From Vreelandella olivaria (GTDB lineage Bacteria; Pseudomonadota; Gammaproteobacteria; Pseudomonadales; Halomonadaceae), in the NCBI GenBank assembly GCA_004295565.1, contig AP019416.1:806001-870000 (forward strand): 64,000 bases of DNA, given 5' to 3'. Numbering within the stretch: the stretch's first letter is position 1; each line of letters opens with the position of its first letter. Below are positions 13,448 through 23,029 of the stretch, piece after piece. Position numbers and translations under genes: made by a program. Below the pieces are notes generated by a model. The model saw only the letters and a list, made by a program, of their open reading frames with translations, was not told where the DNA came from and made no database searches.

Positions 13448-14136
13448 ATGGTTACCTCCAATCCTTTTTCTTCGATGTTTGGCCGCTCGCCATTCCAGCC
13501 GCTATTGGCCCATATCGTCAAGGCGAATGAGTGCGCCGATCAGCTGTTGCCGTTTTTGAAGCGACCCTGGCTGATGACTGGGACACAGCGGCTGAGCTGC
13601 GCGAAAACGTCACCCGTTTAGAGCATGACGCCGATACGCTGAAAACAGAGCTGCGGTTGAATCTACCCAACACGCTGTTTTTGCCAGTGTCGCGCTCTGA
13701 CCTGCTCGACCTGATCAGCGTACAGGACAAAATCGCCAATAAGGTGCGTGACATTACCGGCATTATGCTGGGGCGTAAAATGCGCGTGCCGGATGAACTG
13801 GCCGAGCCGATGCGCAACTACATCCGCACCAGCGTTGCCTGCGTGGCCCAAGCGCGTCAAGCGCTGGAAGAGCTCAAGGATCTGCTTGAGTCCGGCTTTG
13901 GCAAAAACGTTTCTGACGTGATGCAGAAAATGATCCGTGAGCTGCACACCCTCGAACACCAAGCCGATGACCAACAGATCACCATTCGTCGCCAGCTGTT
14001 CGCGCTTGAAAGCCAGCTACCGCCAGTGGATGTGATCTTTCTTTACAAGATCATCGAATGGGTTGGCGAACTATCCGATCGCGCCGAGCGCGTGGGTAGC
14101 CGTCTGCAGATCCTGACTGCCCGCTATGTAATCTTC
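13448..14136 (+). CDS. DUF47 / PhoU-like protein paired with Pit transporter (one frameshift)
   Basis: The ATG at 13448 gives MVTSNPFSSMFGRSPFQPLL, a common DUF47 (TIGR00153) opening. After a lost T near 13553 (LLPFFEATLADDWDTA) the helical PhoU-like body follows: LEHDADTLKTELRLNLP, RSDLLDLISVQDKIANKVRDI, LEHQADDQQI and KIIEWVGELSDRAERVGSRLQ. These proteins are encoded next to Pit-type phosphate carriers and are thought to modulate them. In the given sequence the reading frame runs straight into the transporter with no stop near 14130, so the end I give is inferred from family length (about 226-229 residues). Confidence 0.82.
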
Positions 14137-15403
14137 ATGCTGATTATTGCCCAGCACGGTGAAATCTTCATTATTCTGGCCTGTTTGTTTGGCTTCTTTA
14201 TGGCCTGGGGCGTGGGTGCCAACGATGTCGCCAATGCCATGGGAACCTCGGTGGGGTCGAAAGCGATCACCATCAAGCAAGCCATCCTGATTGCGGTCAT
14301 TTTTGAATTCCTGGGTGCCTGGCTAGCCGGTGGCGAAGTTACCAATACGATCCGTAAAGGTATTATCGACCCCGAACTGCTACAGGGCGACCCGCAATTA
14401 CTGGTCTACGGCATGCTGGCAGCGCTGCTGGCGGCGGGAACATGGCTGTTGGTGGCCTCCATGAAAGGCTGGCCGGTTTCCACGACGCACTCGATTGTCG
14501 GCGCGATCGTAGGCTTTGCGGTCGCAGGGTTAGGCCCTGCCACGGTGGACTGGGGCGCGGTAGGCAAGATTGCCGCCAGTTGGGTGGTCTCCCCCTTGCT
14601 GGCAGGTACCATCGGTTTCGTGTTGTTTAAATCGGTACACCACCTGATTTTCGAGGACGCCAACCCGTTCACTGCCGCCAAACGCTACGTACCCGGCTAT
14701 GTGTTTCTGGTAGGTTTCATCGTTTCGATGGTCACGCTGACCAAAGGGTTATCTCATGTGGGGTTGGATCTAACCTTCAATCAGAGCCTGTTGCTATCGA
14801 TCCTGCTGGGCCTGGTAATCATGGGCATTGGCCTGATCATGCAGCGGCGTATCCAGTTCGAGCACAATACCAACGACCACTTCGGCTATGCCAACGTTGA
14901 GCGGGTGTTCGGCGTGCTGATGATCTTCACCGCCTGTGCCATGGCCTTTGCCCACGGCTCCAACGATGTGGCGAATGCGGTCGGCCCACTGGCGGCAGTC
15001 ATCAGCGTGGTGCAAACCGGCGGTGAAATTGGCGGCTCTGCGCTGGTACCCTGGTGGGTGCTGGTACTTGGCGGTAGCGGCATCGTGGTGGGTTTGGTCA
15101 CCTACGGTCATAAGGTCATCGCTACCGTGGGCACCGGGATTACGGAACTGACCCCCAGCCGCGGCTTTGCCGCTACCCTGGCGGCAGCCACCACGGTGGT
15201 GCTGGCCTCGGGCACCGGCCTGCCGATTTCGACGACCCACACGCTGGTAGGGAGCCATTTTAGGCGTCGGCCTTGCGCGCGGTATGGCAGCCCTCAACCT
15301 GCGGGTTATCGGCACAATAGCGGCGTCCTGGCTGATTACGCTGCCCGCAGGGGCAGGTCTCGCCATTCTGTTCTTCTTTATGTTCAAAGGCATGTTCGGC
15401 TAA
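14137..15403 (+). CDS. pit: Pit-family low-affinity inorganic phosphate transporter (frameshift near the end)
   Basis: An inner-membrane phosphate/metal-phosphate symporter. It contains both copies of the PHO4 signature: GVGANDVANAMGTSVGSKAI near residue 25 and AHGSNDVANAVGP near 270, with about ten membrane segments. A second repeat pair is WPVSTTHSIVGAIVG and LPISTTHTLVG. An extra G near 15251 disturbs the last 50 codons; removing it gives ILGVGLARGMAALNLRVIG and MFKGMFG with TAA at 15401-15403. The ATG at 14137 begins MLIIAQHGEIFIIL. It follows the DUF47 gene in the same frame, probably because of another indel. Confidence 0.88.
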
Positions 15404-15589
15404 ATTTAGGCTCGAACGCTTTTAGACACCGTTAAGCGATACCATCACAGCGGCATCTTCATGTTTATCTGCATTAGATTGAGCAGATTTGCATTAGGAG
15501 GTGCCGCTGTTTTTGTGCTCTGGTAAAGTAACCCGGTTGGATGTCATAAACGCCTGGTTTTTCTTTCACCTGCTGCCGGAGAGCGGCCC

Positions 15590-16902
15590 TTGGATACGCG
15601 CTTCCCCTTTGTCGATTGGTTCCGTAACGCTTCCCCTACATTAATGCCCACCGGGGACGAACCTTTGTCATCTTAATTGAAGGCGAAGCCATGGCGTCTG
15701 GCCGAGGGGAGCAGCTGATTCAGGATTTGGCGCTGCTGCATACCCTGGGTGTTCGCCTGGTCGTCGTGTTCGGCATTCGCCCCCAGGTGCATGAAGCGCT
15801 AACGGCCGCAGGCGTAGAGCCCACGCGTATTGATGGCCGCTGGGTCGCCGACCGTGCGGTGATGGCCCATGTGGAGCAGGTCGCCGCCCACCAGCGGCTT
15901 TGGCTGGAAGCGCGGCTTTCGCTGGGCCTGCCCAGCACGCCGCTGCACGGGGTTGAGCTAAGCGTTATCTCCGGTAACCTGGTCACCGCCAAACCCCTTG
16001 GCGTGCGCGAAGGGGTGGATTTCGACCACAGCGGTGAAGTGCGCCGGGTGCGCGCCAGTGCTATTGAAGGCCTGCTGGAAAAAGGCTCGCTGGTGCTGCT
16101 GCCGCCGCTAGGTTTCTCCAGCACCGGTGAGGTGTTCGATTTAGACGCCTCCGAAGTCGCGCAACACGCCGCCGTGGCGCTGAAAGCCGACAAGCTGATT
16201 TTGCTCGGCGAATCCGAAGGTTTGGAAGATGAGCAGGGCGCGCTGCTGCGCCAGCTCTCGCCAGCGGAAGCCGAGCCGCGTTTAACCCACGCTGTTCCAG
16301 GCAGCGAGTTAGCCCGCCATTTACAGGCCGCCTGCACCGCCGCTAGGGAAGGCGTGGCACGCACGCACCTGCTCTCATGGCGCAACCACGATGCCCTGCT
16401 GGGGAGTTGTTCACCCGGGACGGCGTGGGCACCATGATTACTCAGCACCGCTATGAACAGCTACGCCCGGCCACGCTTAACGATGTGGCGGGTTTGTTGG
16501 AGCTGCTGGAGCCGCTGGAGCGGAGAGGGATGCTAGTGGCGCGCTCCCGGGAGCGCCTGGAGCACGAAATTGACGACTACATGGTGATCGAGCGCGACGG
16601 CATGGTGATTGGCTGCGCCGCGCTGCATGTGTTTACCGACACCAGCATTGCCGAGCTGGCCTGCGTGGCGGTACACGACAACTACCGCGGCGGCGAGCGG
16701 GGCGAGCGCCTGGTGGAGGCTTATGGAGCGCCGCGCCCGCCAGCGCGGCTTAACGGAAATATTCGTGCTGACCACCCACACCGCCCACTGGTTTGTTGAG
16801 CACGGCTTCCGCGCTGCCAGCCTGGAAGACCTACCGCCACTGAAACGCGAAACCTACAACCACGCCCGTAAATCGAAGGTGCTGGTTAAGCAATTAGCGT
16901 AA
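15590..16902 (+). CDS. argA: N-acetylglutamate synthase ArgA (several frameshifts)
   Basis: ArgA acetylates glutamate, the first step of arginine synthesis. The N-terminal amino-acid-kinase-like domain has FVDWFRNASPYINAHRGRTFVI (after restoring one T near 15636), LALLHTLGVRLVVVFG and LKADKLILLGE. The C-terminal GNAT domain starts near MITQHRYEQLRPATLNDVAGL and includes AALHVFTDTSIAELACVAVH and, after another shift, LTEIFVLTTHTAHWFVEHGF. Shifts lie near 15636, 16402 (missing G in CTGGGGGAG) and 16718. The likely start is TTG at 15590, because GGAGAG sits seven bases upstream and no ATG fits. About 437 residues, the usual length. Confidence 0.9.
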
Positions 16903-16963
16903 TTCGCGTATTGAAAATTGGGTGGCTAATTAGCAGACCTGGTTTAGCGGGTCGAACTTGGCA

Positions 16964-17509
16964 TTAGCGAAAACAGCTCCGGCTGTTTTTGCGCCTCTGC
17001 TGAACAGTGTCGTCGATTGGCGTGTCGTAGGTGTTAAGCAGGTAGCCCAGTACCGAATAGAAACCCACCATGGCGATTAGGTCGATCACCGCCTTGCGCC
17101 CGATCGCCTCGGCAAGTTCTGCCTCCTGCTCCTTGGCCAGCATGCGCTTATCGAATAGCGCATCCACGGCGTTGACGATAAGACCATCCACGCCTTCAGG
17201 GTTACCGCGAATGGCTGTGATCCGCTGTTTGGAGAACCCCAGGGCGAGTGCACGACTGACATGATGGGCCCACTCGTAGGCTGAGCCCATACGCAGGCCT
17301 GCGCGTAGAATCACCACTTCGGTCAGCTCCGGGCCTAATGCATTCTCCTTCACCACGTGCTGGCGCAAGGGCGCCCACGCGTTAAGCAGGGCCGGGTGGT
17401 GGGCCATGGTGCGATAAACGTTGAGCGCGCCAGCAAAGCCTTCGCGTAAATCCGCGATCTCCTCAGGCCAATCAGCGTCGGAAACAGGCGGGCAGGGGGA
17501 GGGTGTCAT
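16964..17509 (-). CDS. Carboxymuconolactone decarboxylase family (AhpD-like fold) protein
   Basis: A 181-residue helical protein: LREGFAGALNVYRTMAHHPALLNAW, then LTEVVILRAGLRMGSAYEWAHHVSRAL, the core of the CMD domain. The CxxC of AhpD is not present (GSAYEWAHH instead), so a peroxidase-reductase role is unlikely; a decarboxylase- or hydrolase-like role cannot be assigned. The last residues (QQRRKNSRSCFR) look unnatural; reading the other frame gives AEAQKQPELFSLMPSSTR ending near 16944, so a frameshift near 17000 is likely. It lies directly downstream of the aminotransferase on the same strand, 41 bp away, and may be in its operon. Confidence 0.8.
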   Translation of the reverse strand: MTPSPCPPVSDADWPEEIADLREGFAGALNVYRTMAHHPALLNAWAPLRQHVVKENALGPELTEVVILRAGLRMGSAYEWAHHVSRALALGFSKQRITAIRGNPEGVDGLIVNAVDALFDKRMLAKEQEAELAEAIGRKAVIDLIAMVGFYSVLGYLLNTYDTPIDDTVQQRRKNSRSCFR

Positions 17510-17550
17510 GGGTGGGCTCCAGTCAGAGGGTTATTGAGATCGTTGTTTGA

Positions 17551-18874
17551 TTACTCTGCGATAGCCGCGTCGATGGCCTCGGCAATACGCTCAATCATCA
17601 AATCGACTTCATCAGGCGCAATGATATAGGGCGGTGCCAGCAAGATATGGTCGCCGTGAATGCCATCAATGGTGCCGCCCATCGGGTAGCTGATCAGGCC
17701 ACGGGCCATGGCTTGGCGCTTGATCTTGGCGTGAAGCTTGCGAGCCGGATCGAAAGGCGTTTTGCTTTCCCTATCCGCCACCAGCTCGATACCGCGAAAC
17801 AAGCCTCTGCCGCGAATATCGCCCACATGGGGCGATCCGCCGAGCGTCGCTTCCAGGCCGCTTTGCAGTCTCGTGCCCATGGCGTTTACGTTCGCCAGCG
17901 TGTCCGGCCGGGCGATGATCTCGACCACTTTGTTGGCGGCCGCGGCGGCAACAGGGTGGCCAAGATAAGTATGACCATGCTGAAACAGCCCAGATCCATT
18001 GGCAAAGCTGGAGTAGATGTTGGCCGATAGCATTACCGCACCGATTGGCTGATAGCCGCCGCCCAACCCCTTGGCGATCGTAATGATATCCGGCGTTACT
18101 CCATCTTGTTCGCAGGCGAAGACGGTGCCGGTTCTGCCCATGCCGCACATCACTTCGTCGAGGATCAGCAGTACGCCGTATTTATCGCAAATGGCGCGAA
18201 CGCGTTTGAAGTAATCCGCCTCAGAGGCCACCGCCCTAAGGTGGCGCCAACGACAGGCTCAGCAACAAAGGCCATCACCTCGTCAGGGCCAAGTTCCAGA
18301 ATCTTTGCCTCAAGCTCCTCGGCAAGCCGTGACGCGTAGGCCTCGGGCGTCTCATCGGTGCCCTTGTCGCGATAGGCATAGCAGGGCGATACGTGGTGGG
18401 TTTCTGGCAGGATGGGCTGAAACTGCTGGCGCCGCATGGCATTGCCACCGGTGGCCAAGGCGCCGATGGTATTGCCGTGGTAGCTCTGGCGTCTGGCAAT
18501 GATATGCCTCCGCTGGGGCTGATTAATCTCTACAAAGTACTGCCGAGCCATTTTCAGCGCCGCTTCAACGGCCTCCGACCCTCCCGACACCAGGTAGACG
18601 TAATCCAGCCCTGCGGGGCTAAATCCACGAGCTTTTCGGCAAGTGCCTCGGCGGCATCAGTAGTGAAAAATGAGGTGTGGGCGTAACAGAGGCTATTGAT
18701 CTGCGCGCGCATGGCCGCCAACACTTCCGGGTGGGCGTGCCCGACGCTGGTGACTGCCGCACCTCCCGAACCATCCAGGTAGCGACGCCCCGTGGTATCG
18801 GTGATATAGACACCCTGCGCCGACGCTGCATGGGGCAGTGCCCCGCCGATACCACGGTGAAGAATACGTGTCAT
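17551..18874 (-). CDS. Class III pyridoxal-phosphate aminotransferase (two frameshifts)
   Basis: The fold-type I aminotransferase has YITDTTGRRYLDGSGGAAVTSVGHAHPEV at the N-terminus, the PLP phosphate-binding VSGGSEAVEAALKMARQY, LILDEVMCGMGRTG (PLP ring Asp) and the Schiff-base lysine in ITIAKGLGGGYQPIGA. The substrate is not clear; the family includes omega-amino acid, putrescine and diamine transaminases. Frame changes lie near 18615 and 18238. Total about 440 residues. It is divergent from an RpiR-type regulator at 19037, which probably controls it, and is followed by the CMD-family gene. Confidence 0.86.
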
Positions 18875-18997
18875 AGCCCCTGGCCCTCATTGTCAAACGG
18901 TGAGTAATTCACATAACAAGGAGATTGGCACACTCACAAAGATATTTGCAACAAGTAAATCATTTTAATATAGTTTGAATCATATGGATCATTTTCT

Positions 18998-19033
18998 CAC
19001 AGAGCCAACCCTTATTTCTTCACAGAGCCAACC
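18998..19033 (+). repeat. 13-bp direct repeat just before the RpiR gene
   Basis: CACAGAGCCAACC occurs at 18998-19010 and again at 19021-19033, a 23-bp period, ending three bases before the ATG at 19037. It lies in the divergent promoter region shared with the aminotransferase gene and could be an operator for the RpiR protein. It might instead be a small duplication. Confidence 0.5.
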
Positions 19034-19036
19034 ACT

Positions 19037-19922
19037 ATGCAGCCAAGCGATACGCTGAGAGAGCAGATTATTGCCCAGTACGATGCCATGTCTGCGCAGC
19101 TGCAACAGGCCGCTCGCTACGTGCTTGAGCATCCGGAGGAAGTGGCGCTGGTCTCCATGCGCGAAGTGGCGCGCTATGCGGATGTGCAACCCGCCACTAT
19201 GACAAGGCTTGCCAAGTACTTGGGTTTGCCTGGGTATGATGAGCTTCGGGCGCAGCATGCGGCGGCGCTGAGGCAGGAAGTGATGGCTTTGCGGCGAAGG
19301 TTCGCCAGCGGGGCGATGAAGGCAGTGAAAGGGGAGCAAGCGATACGGCATCGCGTATGCTTCAAGGAGTGAGTGCCCAGTTGGCTTCGCTCTGCGAGCC
19401 CGATTCGCTCCGACGCCTGGAAGCCACAGCCGATAGGTTGCGATCTGCAAGAAAAGTGTACGTGCTGGGTTTACGTTCCAGCCATGCCATTGCCTGGCAC
19501 TTCCATTACGTGATGACCCTATTGGGCGAACGTTCGGTTCACCTGGATGGGCCTGGGGAACTGGCGGCGATGGGCTAATTCGTGCCACATCTGAGGATGT
19601 ATTGCTGGTTATCTCCATCAAGCCTTATGCAAAGAATGCGTTGGAACTGGCCCAACTGGCAAAAGAGCAGGGGGTGGGCGTTGTTTCTATCACCGATAGT
19701 GAAGTGTCGCCGCTGGTAGCGCTGTCAGAGCAGGCTGTTTTTTGCCCCACGGAAAGCGATAGCTTCTTCCATACGCTAACTCCCGCGTTAGCCGTCTCGG
19801 AAGTGCTGTGCAGTTTATTGGCGGAATTCGACCGGCCTAAGACGCTAGAGGCGTTGCAGCAGGCGGATGAACACCTCTCGCATCTCACTACCTATGCAAC
19901 CGCTATTCCCAGGCGGCAGTGA
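19037..19922 (+). CDS. MurR/RpiR family transcriptional regulator (frameshifts)
   Basis: The N-terminal HTH domain reads LREQIIAQYDAMSAQLQQAARYVLEHPEEVALVSM and then REVARYADVQPATMTRLAKYLGLPGYDELR (recognition helix). The SIS sugar-binding domain follows: RSARKVYVLGLRSSHAIAWHFHYV, then ATSEDVLLVISIKPYAKNALELAQLAKEQGVGVVSITDS. Frame changes lie near 19330-19360 and 19575. Total about 290 residues. RpiR proteins respond to phosphosugars or related metabolites. Divergent orientation suggests control of the neighbouring aminotransferase and its own gene. Confidence 0.85.
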
Positions 19923-19985
19923 GAGGCGAGGCCAGTCAGGCATATTGCTCTGAGTAGATCATTACTTAAACCGACCAGCGTTTTG

Positions 19986-21220
19986 TCATTTTTGGCAGTT
20001 TTGTTTAATGCGCCGAGACAGGCGCTCTAACAATACATGTTCTGTACCTGGCGTTGCGACCTCCTGCAGAGCCTCTATTACAGCGGGTAAAACGCTGAGT
20101 ATCTCATCGGCGAGATGTGCGCCTACACTCATGAAGTAAGCAGGTTTAAATCCTAGCGCCTGGGCGAGATGCAAGGTGTGAGCGTTCGATACTGCCGGGC
20201 TGATCGACACCAGCAATTCGAAGAGCAAAACGGTTAGAGAGACCGCTATAGAGCGTCGTGCACATGAGATCGTAAAACGGGGCTAGTTGAACGCCCTGCG
20301 GCGTTTGCAATATAGAGAGGTTTTGGCGTGGCTGTCATTGTTACCAATAAACAGGTTGAAAAAAACCACTGCGAAAAACGCAGCAGGTCTTTAGCGGGAA
20401 CACCCGCTGCCTGAAGTAACTGCCGACACTCAATGAGGCCCGGCCCTCCGTCGCTTTCGTATTTGAGGGTGGAAGGTGTCCCTGCTAATTGGCAAATATC
20501 TAGCTGGTGATAACGCTGTAAGTTGCCGTGCTCATCATAAAAACGGTCATAGCGCTTAACTAAACAGGCGCGTGTTTGAGGCTGGAAGGTCGTTTCAGCT
20601 ACCCCTAGCGCTAATGCGGCGGCTAGTTGCATACAGAGCGTTTCATTAAGCGCAGAACACCAAACGCCTTTCAAGCCACGGATATCCGGTTTCAAAATAT
20701 GGCTTGAAGGCGCGGCCCCTTCAGGCAACGCCGGGCTGCCATCGGCGAGTACCATCAGCAGCAGTTTATTTTGAGCGCCCGCTAGTGAAATTCGCGCTTG
20801 GGGAGCAAGCTGCCCGGTTAATTCACCCTGGGTGTCGTTATGCAGAAAGTCGTTTATAGCTTCCCAGTTCGTCCTGCGATAGCTGGCTGGTCGAGGCGTT
20901 TCACCTTGCGGGAGTAGGGTATAGCCACTCGCCGTATCACCGCCAATCGACCTTAAAAGACCAAAAACAGTGGTGGTGTGGTGGCGTAGCTCAATATAGC
21001 GACGTAGCTCGCCTTCAGGCAGCAGGTTTTCGAAGTATGCCAGCACATTATCGCCGCTATGCCGTTGTTGAGTCAGCGGTAGCTGGGGCGAAAGGCTATT
21101 CGCTTGGTTATTGGCTAGCCACTCCTGGGTATAGTCAAACCGCAACGGCTGAGTGTTATGCAAACGCCCGACATGTAGTTCCCCCCAGAACAGGTCAAGC
21201 GCTTCGCTATGGGCGGCCAT
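19986..21220 (-). CDS. hipA: HipA-type serine/threonine kinase toxin (frameshifted)
   Basis: HipA kinases phosphorylate translation factors or aminoacyl-tRNA synthetases and cause growth arrest or persistence. The protein begins MAAHSEALDLFWGELHVGRL and contains SIGGDTASGYTLLP, ISLAGAQNKLLLMV (P-loop-like region), SSHILKPD (ATP site lysine), NETLCMQLAAALAL and VKRYDRF. The catalytic part NNDSHAKNLS appears after restoring one A near 20327. The C-terminal LAQALGFKPAYFMSVGAHLADE follows another shift near 20180. About 410 residues. Its start overlaps the hipB end by 14 bp, the usual antitoxin-toxin arrangement. Confidence 0.9.
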
Positions 21221-21460
21221 GGTGATTCCCTTTGCGCTGTATAACCACTTCCAAGCCCATTAGATCCAACACATCGAGCACTTTTGTAGCTGCAGGGTTG
21301 GCTTGCCGCGCTCAAGATCGACGATAAAGCGGTTGCCTGTACCTGCAAGCCCGGCAATATCACTTTGCAGCAACGATTGATCACGCCGGGTTTGTTGAAC
21401 GAGTTTGCCCAGCTCTTCACTGTTGCGAATACGTTTTGCACTCTCTATCTGGGAGGTCAT
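21207..21460 (-). CDS. hipB: HipB-type antitoxin, Xre-family repressor (one frameshift)
   Basis: A small HTH_3 protein: MTSQIESAKRIRNSEELGKLV, then TRRDQSLLQSDIAGLAGTGNRFIVDLERGKPTLQLQK. One A is missing near 21281; restoring it gives KVLDVLDLMGLEVVIQRKG and a stop at 21207-21209. Its HTH should bind the three palindromes immediately upstream and repress the hipBA operon while neutralising HipA. Confidence 0.88.
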
Positions 21461-21477
21461 AGCGACTGTCCGATAAA

Positions 21478-21493
21478 ATTACCGTACGGTAAT
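21478..21493. promoter_or_regulatory. HipB operator O1 (perfect 16-bp palindrome)
   Basis: ATTACCGTACGGTAAT is a perfect palindrome 17 bp upstream of the hipB start. It shares the core TTNCCG-NN-CGGNAA with two further sites exactly 50 and 100 bp away. Binding by HipB is inferred from position and from HipB operators being palindromic. Confidence 0.72.
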
Positions 21494-21527
21494 GATAGAC
21501 CATATTAGCGATCAAAACGCTATGATT

Positions 21528-21543
21528 ATTCCCGATCGGTAAT
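21528..21543. promoter_or_regulatory. HipB operator O2 (palindrome with one mismatched pair)
   Basis: ATTCCCGATCGGTAAT, differing from perfect symmetry at one pair. It begins exactly 50 bp from the start of the O1 palindrome, the same helical face if the repeat is 10-10.5 bp. Confidence 0.7.
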
Positions 21544-21577
21544 TTTCAGTGATTAGAGAGGCTTCCTGAAAGGAAAT

Positions 21578-21593
21578 ATTCCCGAGCGGGAAT
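21578..21593. promoter_or_regulatory. HipB operator O3 (palindrome core, extended to 22 bp)
   Basis: ATTCCCGAGCGGGAAT, within a longer inverted repeat at 21575-21596 with 10-bp arms (AATATTCCCG / CGGGAATATT) and a two-base centre. It begins exactly 50 bp from O2. Confidence 0.7.
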
Positions 21594-21635
21594 ATTTTGG
21601 CATTGCCGTGATTTTATGCATAGTGTTCTAACAAA

Positions 21636-21654
21636 GGGTGGCTCAAAGCCACCC
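21636..21654 (-). terminator. Hairpin terminator for the SDR gene
   Basis: GGGTGGC and GCCACCC pair around the loop TCAAA. Read on the minus strand the stem is followed by TTTGTT, so it would end transcription of the SDR gene whose stop is at 21688. It also separates that gene from the hipBA control region. Confidence 0.6.
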
Positions 21655-21687
21655 CGGGAATGCGCGCTATATCTTAATAAGAAAAGC

Positions 21688-22542
21688 TTAAGTATTTAAG
21701 ATAACGCCACCATTCAGGTGCATGGTCTGGCCGCTCATGTAGGAGGACTCCTCGCTGGCCAAATAGACGTACGCAGGCCCCATTTCGCTGGGCTGCCCAG
21801 CGCGATTCATGGGCACCTGGCCGCCGAATGACGCCACTTTCTCATCCTCAAAGCTGGCGGGAATCAGCGGCGTCCACACTGGCCCTGGCGCCACGGCGTT
21901 TACCCGAATACCACGATCCATCAGCGACATCGCCAACGAACGCACCAGCCCCTGAATAGCGCCTTTGGTGGCGGTGTAATCGATCAGCGTGTCGTTGCCC
22001 TTGAAGGCATTGATCGATGAGGTGGCGATAATGGTGTCACCCTTGCTGAGGTGCGGAAGGGCCGACTTGGTAAGGTAAAAGTGGCTGAAGAGATTAGTCT
22101 GAAACGTACGCAGTAGCTGATCATCGGGGATCTCGGTAATGTCATCCCAATCGTACTGTTCGGCGGCGTTATTGATGACGATATTGATCTTGCCGAAGTG
22201 GTCGAGGGTGCGCTTGACGATCTCACGACAAAACGCTGGCGCTGCCACATCGCCTTTCAACACCAAGCAGCGGCGGCCTTCGGCTTCCACCAGCCGCTTG
22301 GTCTCTTCCGCATCTTTGGTTTCTTTAAGGTGCACGATCACACTGTCGGCACCTTCGCGGGCGTAATGAACGGCGACTGAGCGCCCTATGCCGCTATCGC
22401 CACCGGTAATAATCGCGACCTTGTCCAGTAACTTATCGGCGCCCCGGTAGCTTTCACGGATGTATTCGGGCTCCGGGCGCATGGCGTATTCATCACCGGG
22501 CTGTTTATCCTGGTGCTGGGGTGGTTGGTGTTGATCACTCAT
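21688..22542 (-). CDS. SDR family oxidoreductase (YhdF/YghA type)
   Basis: A clean 284-residue short-chain dehydrogenase. After a Gln/Pro-rich hydrophilic head (MSDQHQPPQHQDKQPGDEY) it has the cofactor loop IITGGDSGIGRSVAVHYAREGA (TGxxxGIG), NNAAEQ, the catalytic Ser (ATSSINAFKG), Tyr and Lys (DYTATKGAIQGLVRSLA) and the C-terminal YMSGQTMHLNGG. The extended N-terminus is typical of the YhdF/YghA subgroup often linked to general stress responses. The substrate is unknown. Confidence 0.88.
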   Translation of the reverse strand: MSDQHQPPQHQDKQPGDEYAMRPEPEYIRESYRGADKLLDKVAIITGGDSGIGRSVAVHYAREGADSVIVHLKETKDAEETKRLVEAEGRRCLVLKGDVAAPAFCREIVKRTLDHFGKINIVINNAAEQYDWDDITEIPDDQLLRTFQTNLFSHFYLTKSALPHLSKGDTIIATSSINAFKGNDTLIDYTATKGAIQGLVRSLAMSLMDRGIRVNAVAPGPVWTPLIPASFEDEKVASFGGQVPMNRAGQPSEMGPAYVYLASEESSYMSGQTMHLNGGVILNT

Positions 22543-23029
22543 GTGCGGTCACTCCTTTGTTTGCACAGAAATCGCTGGCACAGAAATCGTTCAAGACGAA
22601 TGGGTGCTGTGTGGGCCATCCGACGCCTACCCATTCCTCGGGAGGGCGTTACCCATAAACGTAGACCAAAGGCGTAGGAACAAGCAAACCCAACGCTGAG
22701 GGAAGATGTTAATCGAGAGCTTTGCGATATTGAACTGTTTTCTTATGCCTGCGTTTTTATTTATTAACTCTATATTTAATAACCTATGTTAATAAAAAAA
22801 TATTTATAGAAGGGTGAGTGGCTATAAATTGACAATAAAAGAATGGCCGCTATGTTTTGTAGGTGGCACGTCTGTTAAATAAAGCAGTGTAATTAGTTAA
22901 GTATTAGTGCTTGTTTTGTTTAAGTGCATAATTGTGTTGATTAATTACACACAGTAGTAGATGTGCACTGACGTTGATTTTGTTTCACCACGGATGCTGA
23001 CAAGTGAGACGACAAGGAGGAAGTGACAG
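22543..23029. other. AT-rich divergent intergenic region
   Basis: Between the SDR gene (minus) and the following cluster (plus). I see no coding potential. Roughly 22720-22960 is strongly AT-rich with runs such as AATAAAAAAATA, which fits a promoter region. The ribosome site AAGGAGG lies near 23012, ahead of the ATG at 23030. Confidence 0.45.

Noticed and set aside
19986-20228. A separate 80-residue gene downstream of hipA
   Set aside because: Its LAQALGFKPAYFM segment is the HipA C-terminus; it is one frameshifted hipA gene.
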